From an uncultured Poribacteria bacterium (GTDB lineage Bacteria; Poribacteria; WGA-4E; PCPOR2b), in assembly GCA_958296125.1 (NCBI GenBank), contig OY282444.1, positions 5,007,266 to 5,071,265 on the forward strand: DNA of 64,000 nt, written 5' to 3'. Each line of letters begins with the position of its first letter. The stretch's first letter is position 1. The position numbers were made by a program, and so were the translations under genes. Under the pieces are notes generated by a model. That model searched no databases. It had not been told where the DNA came from and saw only the letters and a list, made by a program, of their open reading frames with translations. Positions 49,350-60,000 of the stretch are shown one piece after another.

Positions 49350-50567
49350 TCAATCCAACTCTCCAACTGCTTGGGCTTTTGCTTTTTCACCAGAGGGCGG
49401 CGGCTTCTGTCCCCGATTTTGTTGAGTTTCCAGTTTGCCTTCCAAGATAACTCGCATTGCGAACCCCAACCCCAATAATCCAATAACGAGGTTTGGCAAC
49501 CAGATTGCGAAGCCGGGCGAGAGGACACCACTTCGCCCTGTATCCTGTCCAATTTGTAGCAGCAGGTAATATACAAGCACGAGCCCAAGTCCGATACCGA
49601 AGCCCACCATCTTACCACTCCGTTTCACCACTAGTCCAAGTGGCACACCAATTAGACCGAAGACAAAACAGGCGAAGGGAATCGAAAACTTCTTGTGATA
49701 TTCAACCTGTGCATATCGTAACTTATCTATGTGCGGTTTTGACTGCTTTCGGAACAAACGGGCTTCGAGCTCACTGATATGAGTTTTCAGTTCGGCAAGC
49801 GGCATGTTTCGGGTGCTCTTAGATTCAAACTGGGTCCGCTCCAACGCCTCTGTAAAGTCAAGGGCGATCTGATCTTTGGCAAAATCGGTCACTCGAAAAC
49901 CGTTGGCACTACCGGAAACCGGTTCATAAGTAACGCCATTATAAAGTGTTAACCATGCCTGCCCGTCTTTAAATCCGACGGTAGCTTCCTTCGCATTAAC
50001 AAAGCGTGGCTGTCCTGACCATATTGAATCCCACACCTTCACGTCTTGTAAACGTCCCGTATCCGGATCAGTTGATTCGTATAGCCATAGTTTTCCCTCG
50101 CGCTCTAACTCTTTCATGACCACTCCCTCTTCAAGGACAAAGGCGGAGTGTCGCCTGCTAATGTCATGCTTCAACGAAACATAAGCGACGTTACCGCGAG
50201 GGAGAGCATAATCCATAAAAAAGAAGTCGAAAATGCTGAGTAAACTAGAAACAAACAACAACGGCAAGAGCATCTGATGGAAGCCGATGCCGTGGGCTTT
50301 CATGGCAGTAATCTCATTATCCGTTGAGAATCTACCAAGTGAGAGCAGAATCCCCACGAGCGTAGCCATTGGAATGGTTACAACAAGCGTCGCCGGCAGC
50401 ACATAAATCAGCAACTGAATTAGATAGTGGAGACTGACACCCTTGCTCACGAAGAGCTTGGTCAACCTAAAGATTTCGTCGAGCAGTAGGATAGAGGTAA
50501 AACAGATAAGTGCTAAAAGGAAAGGCGGGAAAAATTCTTTGAGGGTGTATCTCGTTAATATTTTCAA
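49350..50567 (-). CDS. lptF: LPS export ABC transporter permease LptF-like
   Basis: 405 residues. Same architecture as the gene at 40624: three membrane helices, periplasmic domain, three helices. The [15 protein letters not shown] coupling region and the [20 protein letters not shown] helix are typical of LptF. It normally precedes lptG directly. Here the hsd island begins 73 bp after its stop. A hydrophilic, proline- and lysine-rich tail ends the protein. Confidence 0.87.
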   Translation of the reverse strand: MKILTRYTLKEFFPPFLLALICFTSILLLDEIFRLTKLFVSKGVSLHYLIQLLIYVLPATLVVTIPMATLVGILLSLGRFSTDNEITAMKAHGIGFHQMLLPLLFVSSLLSIFDFFFMDYALPRGNVAYVSLKHDISRRHSAFVLEEGVVMKELEREGKLWLYESTDPDTGRLQDVKVWDSIWSGQPRFVNAKEATVGFKDGQAWLTLYNGVTYEPVSGSANGFRVTDFAKDQIALDFTEALERTQFESKSTRNMPLAELKTHISELEARLFRKQSKPHIDKLRYAQVEYHKKFSIPFACFVFGLIGVPLGLVVKRSGKMVGFGIGLGLVLVYYLLLQIGQDTGRSGVLSPGFAIWLPNLVIGLLGLGFAMRVILEGKLETQQNRGQKPPPSGEKAKAQAVGELD

Positions 50568-50670
50568 GCCCGTTTAACTCCGGTCGTAGATTCAGCAGAT
50601 CAAAGTTCTAAAGACAAACCTGCTCCCAATTCTTATCACATCTTATCACAGTAGAGGAAATTAGCCTTTA

Positions 50671-50700
50671 ATTTTACCCTATTTCACAGCGTCTTAGCAA
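50671..50700 (-). promoter_or_regulatory. Possible lptF promoter
   Basis: Minus strand TTGCTA (50695-50700), 18-bp spacer, TAAAAT (50671-50676), about 100 bp before the lptF start. Confidence 0.4.
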
Positions 50701-50759
50701 GATATTAGTTGTTGTTTACAAGCTGAATCTTCAAATCAAGTGCCGGTTGTAAATTTTTA

Positions 50760-50788
50760 TTGACAAATTCGTTAAAACGCCTTATAGT
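50760..50788 (+). promoter_or_regulatory. Promoter for the bactofilin-like gene
   Basis: TTGACA (50760-50765), 17-bp spacer, TATAGT (50783-50788): near-consensus sigma-70 elements, divergent from the possible lptF promoter. The 325-bp gap 50568-50892 holds these two promoters and no gene. Confidence 0.7.
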
Positions 50789-50892
50789 AGTCCCCAATAT
50801 ATCCCATAGGAACCGTAATACTCATACAATATCTTGTGCGGGCCAAACAACCCTACTATTATTATATTCCTCCTTCCTTTTGAGGCACTTCA

Positions 50893-51915
50893 ATGACAAA
50901 GGCAGTCTATCTATTTATGGTCTTATATTTCAGCCTTGTAACCCTCACCTCCTATTCCGTTGACCCCCAAATTGAAGACCGTCCGGCTGCTCCTGGCAAG
51001 TCGGCTGAACACCACAGCCCGACGCAACCCGAAGCAGCTTCCACGCCAAGGAGAGCAACCCTGTCAACCGACCCGGAAGATATATCCCGAATTGTGCAAA
51101 TCGGTGGCAGAGTCAATCTCGAAACCACAGAAATCGTTAATGACATTATTCTAGTCGCCGGAGATGCAAAAATTCAAGGGTATGTGAAGGGCTACATATT
51201 TGTATTTGGTGGCAATGTTGAAATTAGCCAAAGTGCACAGGTCGAAGGCAAAGTCATAGTGGTTCTGGGAGAAATTATCGGTAAAGAGGGGCTACAAAAC
51301 AATACAAAACATGGGCCCAATTCCTACCAAGAGATTAACGGTTTGAAATTGGCAGCTGCAGCCGCGTTGTTAATCATGGACGGGATGCCAAAGGAAGTAT
51401 GGGGCGATCGGCAACACGCATGGTTTGGTTGGGAATTGATGACCTTCATCACACTGACCCTCATTCATTTGCTCCTCGTGCTGATATTCCCACAACAGAT
51501 GAACAATATGGCATCAACCATTTCCCATCGTCCAGTTGGCAGCACATTCCTCGGATTGATTGTTCTGGTAATTGTGCCTTATTTGTCAGTGCTGCTCATC
51601 CTCTCGATTGCAGGTATTCCGTTGGCGATGCTCTTGGGTGCCATCTTGTTTCCGATAGCAGTTTACGGGAAAACTGCAATTTTTCTTTCAATTGGGAACA
51701 CAATCTTTCCACAACAAGTAAATGTCGTTGCGGTGGTCGTCGGATACTGGATTTATCGAATGGCAACGGTGATTCCCTACCTGAGTGTTCCAACATTCAT
51801 TATTGCAAGCACTATCGGGATTGGCATTAGTCTCCGAACGGTGTTCGGTCAGAAACCGATTCAACTTGCCAAGGGCCTGCACCGGGAATATCCTCCTTCA
51901 AGGTATCACCGATAA
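50893..51915 (+). CDS. Bactofilin-like polymer-forming domain fused to membrane helices
   Basis: 340 residues. An N-terminal signal or anchor helix is followed by a proline-rich linker (about 25-60) and a beta-helix-like segment resembling polymer-forming (bactofilin-type) repeats: NDIILVAGDAKIQGYVKGYI, then FVFGGNVEISQSAQVEGKVI. Four or five membrane helices follow (about 175-325), with glycine- and proline-rich turns. The combination suggests an envelope-organising membrane protein; exact function unknown. A strong promoter precedes it, and a VWA gene follows 42 bp later. Confidence 0.6.
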   Translation: MTKAVYLFMVLYFSLVTLTSYSVDPQIEDRPAAPGKSAEHHSPTQPEAASTPRRATLSTDPEDISRIVQIGGRVNLETTEIVNDIILVAGDAKIQGYVKGYIFVFGGNVEISQSAQVEGKVIVVLGEIIGKEGLQNNTKHGPNSYQEINGLKLAAAAALLIMDGMPKEVWGDRQHAWFGWELMTFITLTLIHLLLVLIFPQQMNNMASTISHRPVGSTFLGLIVLVIVPYLSVLLILSIAGIPLAMLLGAILFPIAVYGKTAIFLSIGNTIFPQQVNVVAVVVGYWIYRMATVIPYLSVPTFIIASTIGIGISLRTVFGQKPIQLAKGLHREYPPSRYHR

Positions 51916-51957
51916 TGCTATGAATATGCAGTGTGTGCTATTACTAAAGTCTGAGGT

Positions 51958-52944
51958 GTGCTCTTGCGATTGGACCATCCTGGATTTCTCTTTTTACTCC
52001 TGCTTTTGCCGTTCCTCATTTGGTATCTAGGTCAGAGAAACAACGGGCGTATCCGCTTTTCAGATCTCAGTATCAGCCGTCAGCTTGTGCCCAGCTTTTG
52101 GGTCAGGAGCCTCCCGGTCCTGAATTTTGCGCGTTTCCTTGTTATCGTCCTAATGATTTTTGCCCTCGCCCGTCCACAATCGTCTCAAAGTCGTGAACAG
52201 ATTACCTCTGAGGGCATTGACATTCTGCTAATCCTCGATATTTCCGGGAGCATGCGGGCAGAAGATTTCCAGCCTGATAATCGCTTGCACGCTGCCAAAG
52301 CGGTCATCCACGACTTTTTAGGAGACCGGAAAAATGACCGCATCGGATTGGTTGTGTTTGCGGGTGAAAGTTTTACGCAATGTCCCCTCACACTAGATTA
52401 CCAGGTCCTTGGGAATCTGCTGCTCAATATTGAGATTGGTATGCTTGAAGATGGGACAGCCATCGGGGATGCCCTTGCCAATGCCACCAATAGATTGCGC
52501 CATTCGACAGCGGTGAGTAAAATTGCGATTTTGCTCACCGACGGGGAGAATAACGCCGGGGATATTGATCCGCTGATCGCTGCCCAAGCTGCCAACGCCC
52601 TTGGCATCAAAGTGTATACCATCGGCATGGGGCAAGAAGGCGGCGCACCCGTGCCCTATCGCGATCCGATTTCCGGGATGTGGTATAGCCGGGAGCGGAC
52701 GTATGTTGATGAGAAAATGCTGAAACAGATTTCGGAGATTACAGACGGACGTTACTTCCGAGCCACCGATAATCAGAAACTCGCTGAGATTTATAAAGAA
52801 ATTAACCAGCTTGAGACGACGCAGATTGAGGTCACGGAATATATCCGTTATAAGGAGCTGGCCGCATACCCCCTAATCCCTGCAACGCTCCTGTTGATAC
52901 TGGAGATTGTCCTGTCAAATACACGTCTGCGAAAAATCCCGTGA
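51958..52944 (+). CDS. VWA-domain membrane protein (BatA-like)
   Basis: 328 residues, GTG start (a TTG two codons later has GAGG at better spacing). A membrane helix at 8-25 and one at about 52-72 flank a short loop; then a von Willebrand A domain (about 85-285) with an intact MIDAS (DISGSM, then a threonine in DGTAIGD and ILLTDGENN), and a last helix at 302-320. This is the BatA layout of the aerotolerance cluster, but BatB/MoxR partners are not adjacent. The role is probably metal-dependent protein binding at the periplasmic face. Confidence 0.8.
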   Translation: MLLRLDHPGFLFLLLLLPFLIWYLGQRNNGRIRFSDLSISRQLVPSFWVRSLPVLNFARFLVIVLMIFALARPQSSQSREQITSEGIDILLILDISGSMRAEDFQPDNRLHAAKAVIHDFLGDRKNDRIGLVVFAGESFTQCPLTLDYQVLGNLLLNIEIGMLEDGTAIGDALANATNRLRHSTAVSKIAILLTDGENNAGDIDPLIAAQAANALGIKVYTIGMGQEGGAPVPYRDPISGMWYSRERTYVDEKMLKQISEITDGRYFRATDNQKLAEIYKEINQLETTQIEVTEYIRYKELAAYPLIPATLLLILEIVLSNTRLRKIP

Positions 52945-52962
52945 ACGTGAAAGGATGGTTCA

Positions 52963-53955
52963 ATGGAAATTTACCGATGGGAAGGGCAGGGCTTTCGACA
53001 ACTGGATCCGTTGCGCTTTGAAGAGGAACGAGATTTTGAAGACCTGCTTGAGCAAGACCCCAATCTTCTCATGGGGAACGAGCGTATCTGTATAATTAGC
53101 CGACAAGTTCCCATTGGAAAATCTCAAAAAGTCGATCTCCTCGCGCTTGATCGTCAGGGAAATTGTATCGTCATCGAACTCAAGCGTGGCAAAGCGTCCC
53201 GCGCAGCGATTGCACAGATTCTGGAATATGCCGCAGCCGTTGCCAAATTCTCCTTTGCCGATCTCGAGCGTTTTGCGGGGCGATGGTTTCAGGGTCAAGG
53301 ACGCGAGTTTACTTCTCTGTTGGCGTTACATAGCGCATTCTTTGGCTATGAATTGGGTGGTATGAGAACATCTGCCTTCAATCGTAAGCAGCGGATGGTT
53401 CTTGTCTCGGAGGGGGTTGATGTGCGTGTCCTCGATATCGCCGAATACCTACGACGTGTCGGTGTGGACCTGACCTACATTTCCTACTTCTCCTACCAAG
53501 CTCCTGATGAAATCCTGATTGCCACGCAGACGATACTCGGCACCTCTGTCATTGAAGAATCACGCGCCACCTATCAATACACTCCTCGGCAGTTTCTAAC
53601 CCGCGAGAGTTTCCTCGCTACACTGACCCAGAACCAAGAACTTCATCAAGTTGCCCAGCAATTCTTTGATTACGTGGAGTCGTGCGGCGCAATTCTGCGT
53701 CCGCGGGTTGCCCAGATTCGCATGACAATCGGTGGAAGGTGGTGGATGGGTTCGTATCCATCGAAACGAGCAACCCACTTCCGGATCGATGCCCACGGCG
53801 ATTTCACGCCGCGACACATCGCCGAGTGTCGATCGAACCTCGCCGACGTAACGCCCAAGAGATTTGGTGTTTCGTTCAACATCATGTCCCAGGCCCATCT
53901 ACAATACGCCATTGAACTCTTTGAACGCACACGGAACACAATTTTAGAGGATTGA
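52963..53955 (+). CDS. NucS-like PD-(D/E)XK nuclease
   Basis: 330 residues. About residues 25-75 hold a restriction-type nuclease core: VDLLALDRQGNCIVIELKRG, giving D and E-x-K catalytic residues, flanked by EDLLEQDPNLL and AIAQILEYAAAVAKF. This resembles the C-terminal nuclease domain of NucS/EndoMS and of related DUF91-type proteins. The remaining 200 residues are not recognised. NucS acts on mismatches; here the N-terminal DNA-binding domain of NucS is missing and the nuclease is at the N-terminus, so a repair or defence role is open. It starts 18 bp after the VWA gene. Confidence 0.7.
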   Translation: MEIYRWEGQGFRQLDPLRFEEERDFEDLLEQDPNLLMGNERICIISRQVPIGKSQKVDLLALDRQGNCIVIELKRGKASRAAIAQILEYAAAVAKFSFADLERFAGRWFQGQGREFTSLLALHSAFFGYELGGMRTSAFNRKQRMVLVSEGVDVRVLDIAEYLRRVGVDLTYISYFSYQAPDEILIATQTILGTSVIEESRATYQYTPRQFLTRESFLATLTQNQELHQVAQQFFDYVESCGAILRPRVAQIRMTIGGRWWMGSYPSKRATHFRIDAHGDFTPRHIAECRSNLADVTPKRFGVSFNIMSQAHLQYAIELFERTRNTILED

Positions 53956-53976
53956 CATACTCTCAGGAAGAAAACC

Positions 53977-54027
53977 GTGTCAGATAAACTCAAAGTTGGT
54001 ATTATTAGCACCGGTTACACGCCCCCG
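53977..54027 (+). pseudogene. Possible N-terminal remnant of a Gfo/Idh-type gene
   Basis: A GTG with upstream GGAAGAAA starts a frame MSDKLKVGIISTGYT, which looks like the first strand and glycine loop of an oxidoreductase, and then loses any similarity. It may be the stump of a gene replaced by the giant gene downstream, or a chance match. Confidence 0.25.
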
Positions 54028-54043
54028 TTACGAGCCCATTCGC

Positions 54044-57000
54044 ATGATGACAAGAAAACTGCCCTTTGTTCGCTTCTCTGCTACTTTCCCCCTGCGTATC
54101 ACAATTTTTTCTCTTTTCCTCTCAATATTCGCTACCGCCGATGCCGCCCTGACCATAAACGTCCGCGATCGTGCGGGGAATCCTATCTCATCAGCGCGCG
54201 TCCAAATCTTTCCCGGCACACTCCATCCGGATAGCGATACGGAGCCAATCCCCCCCCCAACACCCCGTATTGATGGACTCATCGGTTTTGTCACCGATAA
54301 CCGAGGACGTGTGGCCGTCGATCTCCCGACAGGTCAATACAGCGTGGTCGCCTTCTCTGACGATTCCCACTTTCTCATAGTCAGAGAGACAAATGCACCG
54401 GGTGAGACGACACTATCTTTAGCGGAAACCTTGCCGGTGACGATCGAAGGGGTTGGCGAAAGATTCAATCGATCTGCGCCTTTAGTGGGAGCGCGAGTTT
54501 CCTTCCGTCCAAATCAGCGGGTTCTGGGATTTGTCGGTCTGCTCAACAATGATGGTGCGTTGCAAGCCTACATTTCACCGGGGCACTACCATGTAGTAAT
54601 CACCGGATCAATTGCACTGCACTATGTGGTTTTGGAAGACCAAATTATCACGCCGCCCCAGACCACTATTCGCTTTGATGGGGCCGTCCAACCGACCGCC
54701 CAGTTGCAACTCGATCTTCCGCCAACCACAGGGATTGCACTGGTCGAGGTATTGGGAACGAATATTTCGCATGAATTTGTTGATATTGTTGAGAGTAGCA
54801 TCGGTTATGATGCAGCGTATACCGAAGCAGCTACCCTTGTCATTGGACCAAATGCCAACCCCATGCGGCTGACGACAGGGTTGACCTATCAACTCAACCT
54901 CAGTTATGTTGTCGATCTTGAGGAGGTTTTCTACGCTTACTACGCTTACGAAATTCGCGTCAACGCGCTGCCGGTTGATGCGCCCCGAAGTTACATAATC
55001 GGGAATAGCGGAAGTCAGCCATTCACGCTGAAAATTACCAACAACCGACAGACAACCGATCACGGTTCAATGAGCCAAGAACTGACGGACCACTCGTCGG
55101 GTATTTTTGGGGATAAATCCGAATACCAACCGGGCGATTTTGTCATCATAAGGTATGAGATTATCGACACGCGGGGCAACCAACTGTACCGCTTTTTCAA
55201 CTTCTCTAGCGCACGACTGCTCTTCCCGTTTGTCACGGTCCGGGACCCAAACGGTGTCATTATCGCGAGCAATCCGATTACGAGAGAATTGCCGGAGGTT
55301 TTTTTTCAATTCAAATTTCGTCTACCCCCATCGGCTCAACCGGGGGTATACACGACCAACGTTAGCCTTGACACCAAGATGTATGGACGGTTGGCGGATC
55401 GCTTCAATTTTCGTGTCGTTCCAAAGACGGATCGGACACCACCGCGGATAGCGAATGTCAAAGCCCCCAAAACTGCACAGGCAAACACGCTCATTAAACT
55501 CAGCGCACGAGTCCAAGATGAATCGGGTGTCAACAAGCTTACACTTAATATATCAGCCTCTGACCTCTTAGAAGACGGGCCAGGGAGTCGGTCTGAGTTG
55601 ACCCTGATCCCAATCCCACTTCCCAATAACCGCTACGAATGGGACCTTCCTGTAGGAACAATACTCCCCTCGCCTTCGGTCAAAGGCGGAGAGTCTACGA
55701 TCTTGCGCTGGCAGATTATTGGGATCGATGCGTTTGGCAATCAATCGACTAGGTCCGGAGAGATCGAGATTCTCGATACGATGCGACCAACTATCGAGCA
55801 TACGCCAGTCGCCACTGCCGAAATCGGTCTTGAATTGCCAATGACAGCAATCGTCTCGGATAATGTTAATGTCGCAGAAATCATCGTCTCGTACCAAAAT
55901 GCTCAAATGACTACATTTGCACAGCAGCCAATGGATGAATCAGTGCATTGGCAGCCCCCCAAGTCGTCCCGTGACTCACGTTTCACGCTTCGCGTTCCGG
56001 CATCTGTATTGATGGGAAATGAACTTCGCTATTTCCTGCGAGCAACAGATAGCGCGGGAAATGGCCGCCGCCTGCCGGCAAAAGGTGCGTTCACGGTGAA
56101 GTTGCGCGATACAACCTCGCCAATCATCTACCACACACCGGTGACAACATCAACGGTTGAACCGATCGAGATTGGAGCGGTTGTGATCGACAATGATGCC
56201 GTGGACACAGTGGCGTTGAACTACCACCAGATTGGTGAGCCCGCTATCAAGCGTATTCCGATGCAGCGGGTCGAAGGCCCCCTGTTCACCAGCGGAGTAG
56301 CGGATACTTACACTGCCACCCTTCCTTCCTTGCGTCCTCTGACCGATTCGACAGGTGTCGCATATTTCCTTGACGCACAAGACCGTTCGGGCAACCGTGC
56401 ACGTCTACCCACAGGGGAGGAAAGTTATCAAATTCAGTTAGAGTCGTATCCTGCCATCGTGCGGTTAGAGCTCTTTCCCGAATCGTCCCCTGCAAATCCG
56501 CTGACGGTTCCGGTGGGGTCGATGCAATCTTTTCAACTCCGTGTGATAGACGCGGACGGTCATATCGTGCCCAGCCTCGCAATTTGGAGTGTGACCAGCG
56601 GCATCGGTGAAATCGATCAGGACGGGCAATTTTACGCGGAGATACGGGCAGATCGAATCGGACAGGTTATCGCGACGATTCCTGCTCTTGATACGGTTAC
56701 GAAAAATTCTCCATCTGCCCCCGATGCAAGATCGGGACTAAGAAGTATGGCTGTAACCGCCTGGGTACAACTGACACCTGCTCCCGCGGAACATCTCCTC
56801 ATTGAAGCGGATGGACAGAGCCGCGGAGCGTTTCCCGGACGTTTAGCGTTGGTACATCCCCCTCAGGGAAATATTTTCCCCGTTTTACATATTCCCGCAG
56901 GCACACCCCAGGCCTTCCAGACACATGTCTTGGATGCTTACGGCAACGCCAGAGCCCATACAGTGAGGTGGCAGGTCGAAGGCGGAATTGGAGAGATGGT

Positions 57001-60000
57001 CAAAGATACATTTCACGCCCAAACCGTCGGACGTGGACAGCTTATCGCAACCGCTGGACGACTCAGCAGGGCATGGGACATTGAAGTAACTTTCGGCACC
57101 TTAGCTGAGCTCGTAATTCATCCGAGGACGTTGAACCTGCGTGCCGGCGAGAGGCAGCAACTTTCGGCAACAGGGGTAGATACATCGGGGAATCGTGTCC
57201 CAATTTCTCCAATTTGGTCGGTTCGCGGTGGCGTTGGAACCGTCCGTGATGCCATATTCTTTGCGGATAACACCGGCGAAGGGGCAATTATAGCGACCCT
57301 TGGCGATTGGACCGCAACCGCTCAAGTGCGGGTAACGCCCGGTGTGCTCACGTGGATTACAACCGATCCGTTTATCACTTACCTCCCGGTGTCAACGAAC
57401 AAGTTTACATACACCCATCAGTTCATCGCCTCCGGTTGGGATGCGGCGAGAAATCCCGTTCCGATCCGTAACTTGCGCTGGACAGTTGATGCCGCCGCCG
57501 GGAGGATTGACACGACCGGCCTGATCCACTCAATTAATCAAGCCAACGCTCAAGCACTTGGTAATATTGTGATTAATGGCACCGTTATGGCAATGGGGGA
57601 ATCAGAGACCGGAAAGCGCGCCTCTCCGGGCAGAGGTGTTGTTGTTATTCAAAATGCGCCATCGGGTCCGATTCAACGGCTTGAGGTAACACTGAAGGGG
57701 TTTGATCAGTTCCTGAATCGCTTCACGCTCGCTGTCGGTGAGTCACAGAAACTTGAGGCGGTTGGTGTCGCCGAGAACAATCAGCGGGTATCAGTTTCTC
57801 CACACTGGTCTGTTATTGGAGGCGTGGGAGTTATCCAACCTGATGGGCTTTTCATCGCAACACAGCCGGGGACAGGGACGGCCATCGCAACAGACCGGGG
57901 TCGCACAGCCCGTATGCCCATTGAGGTAACCCAGGGCGTTCTAGATTCGCTCATGATTTATCCGCCCGTCTTGACGTTGTTTGTTGGCGAATCGTTTCCA
58001 TTGAGTGTATCGGGCACTGATGCTTATGGCAACCCTATCTCAATGGCAGGCAACAAACCGATATGGTCTGTCACTTCGCCCCAATCCAATCAGGATAACA
58101 ACCTCTCCCCCCAAACCGCTGCAACCATCGATACAAATGGATTGTTGACCGCCGTTTACCCCGGCGCATCGGAAATTGAGGTGCGAATTGGTAATATCGC
58201 CGCACAAGCCCAACTGTTCGTTTATCCCCGAATCCCCGAATCCACAAATCAACTTTCCCAATCAGGGCATCGGGGGGTCGCGGTTCACGGTTCACGGTTC
58301 ACACCCTTCATTGAGGTCTATCCCAATCCGCTGCAGATTGAACCCGGTCGGACACAGCAGTTTCGCGCATACAGTCGAGAGGCATCTGGAAACCGCGTTG
58401 AATTGGCGAACGCGGTGTGGAGTGTTACCAATGGACTCGGCTCAATTGACACCCGCGGTCTCTTTAACGCCCAGAACATCGGCGAAGGTCACATCATCGC
58501 TACGTTTGAGGGACGGATCGGCAAGGCATATCTGGCCGTTGAGGATACGGAGGCCCGCCAACCCCTCCGAGATTTAATCATTATTCCGCAGAGTCCCGTT
58601 ACGTTAACCGTGGGGGATACTCAGTTGTTTTATACTTTGGGTGTTTTTGAACCACTCCGATCAAATACCGAGGGGCTCGGCCCCCCCCCGAAGCAAGTTC
58701 AGCCGCTGCTCGCTGCTTGGAACGTTTCCGGTGGGATTGGAGTAATCGATGCCATGGGACGTTTTACGGCAGTCACACCCGGTCAGGGTGAAGTTCGAGG
58801 AACAGTAAACGGTGTTAGCACTGCATGTCCCGTTACTGTCCGCCCCTTCTCCTCTCCCTTTGTAGGGTTTCCCGCCACGCGCAGCGGAGAGGAGTCGGAG
58901 GGATCAGCGAGCCTCCCACACTTTGGGCGGAAGGTTGGAGATTTCATCGCCTTTCATGTTAGCCCCGAATCTGCACATGTCCGCGCCGGAAATTCATTAC
59001 GCTTCACGTCAATTGGCATCGATGCGGCCGGCAATCGGAGCCATGTTCTCCCTAGTTGGCAATTAATCGCTGATACAGATATCGGACGGATGCAGGCTAA
59101 CGGACGATTCGTTGCGAATCGGGTGGGGGTTGGACGGATTGTTGCCCAATTAGCCGGAAGCGTGCTTCCGGTCCAACAGATTATGATTGAAGTCCTCCCG
59201 AATCGTGCGGCTTTCGCTCACTTGGATCCATCAGGGGTCGTCGTCAATGGCACCTCTACAAGCGGGGTAGCCCTTGAATTAATTGCGTTTGACAGGCGGG
59301 GCAACCGCACCGAAATCCCACCAGAACAGGTTAGATGGAAAGTCGTTGGCGGCGTTGGTTCTATTCTGTCGGATAACACTCAAGCGATTTTCAACCCTAT
59401 TCCGAATTCATCAATAGACCGAGTGGGCGAAGTCATCGCCCATCTTCCAAACGCCAATCTAATTGGTCGGGCGCGCATCTTCCGGTATGCGATGAGTGAA
59501 GAAATTGTGCAGGCATGGATTGAGCCCAACGAAATCAACCTCTCGCCCGGTGAGCAATACCCGCTAAACTGGATTACCCAAGACACTGACGGACGTTTGG
59601 TCGAATCGACCCCGGCCTGGGAGGTCATTGACGCGAGGCATGGGTCGCTTTCAGGGGCGAGCCTTCTAACAATTGACAGTAATGCGCCAGTCGGAGAGAC
59701 GTTGCGGGTGATCGGCACGGTGGTCGCGGCTGGTAGGGAGATTCGCGCAGAGGGAAGGGTCCGTATTATCGCCCCACCGCTGGATCGAATTGAGTTGGAA
59801 AACTTGACGGGGAAATCAACCCTGATGACCGGTGAAAGCATACACTTTCGCGCTCACGGATTTGACCGACGTGGAAATCCCATCGCACTTTCCCCAAAGT
59901 GGGCGGTTAACCCGGCACTAGGGACAGTTGAACCTAATGCTGCGAATAGCTCCGAAGCGACATTGATTGCAACATCGGCGGGCGTTGGGAGCGTATGGGT

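Noticed and set aside
49277-49618. HsdM extended upstream to 49618
   Set aside because: The extension overlaps the lptF coding end and is not HsdM-like; a TTG with GGAGG at 49276 starts exactly where HsdM similarity begins.
53977-54234. 85-codon frame before the giant gene as an intact gene
   Set aside because: Only the first 15 residues resemble anything; the rest is an out-of-frame shadow of the giant protein's signal-peptide region.
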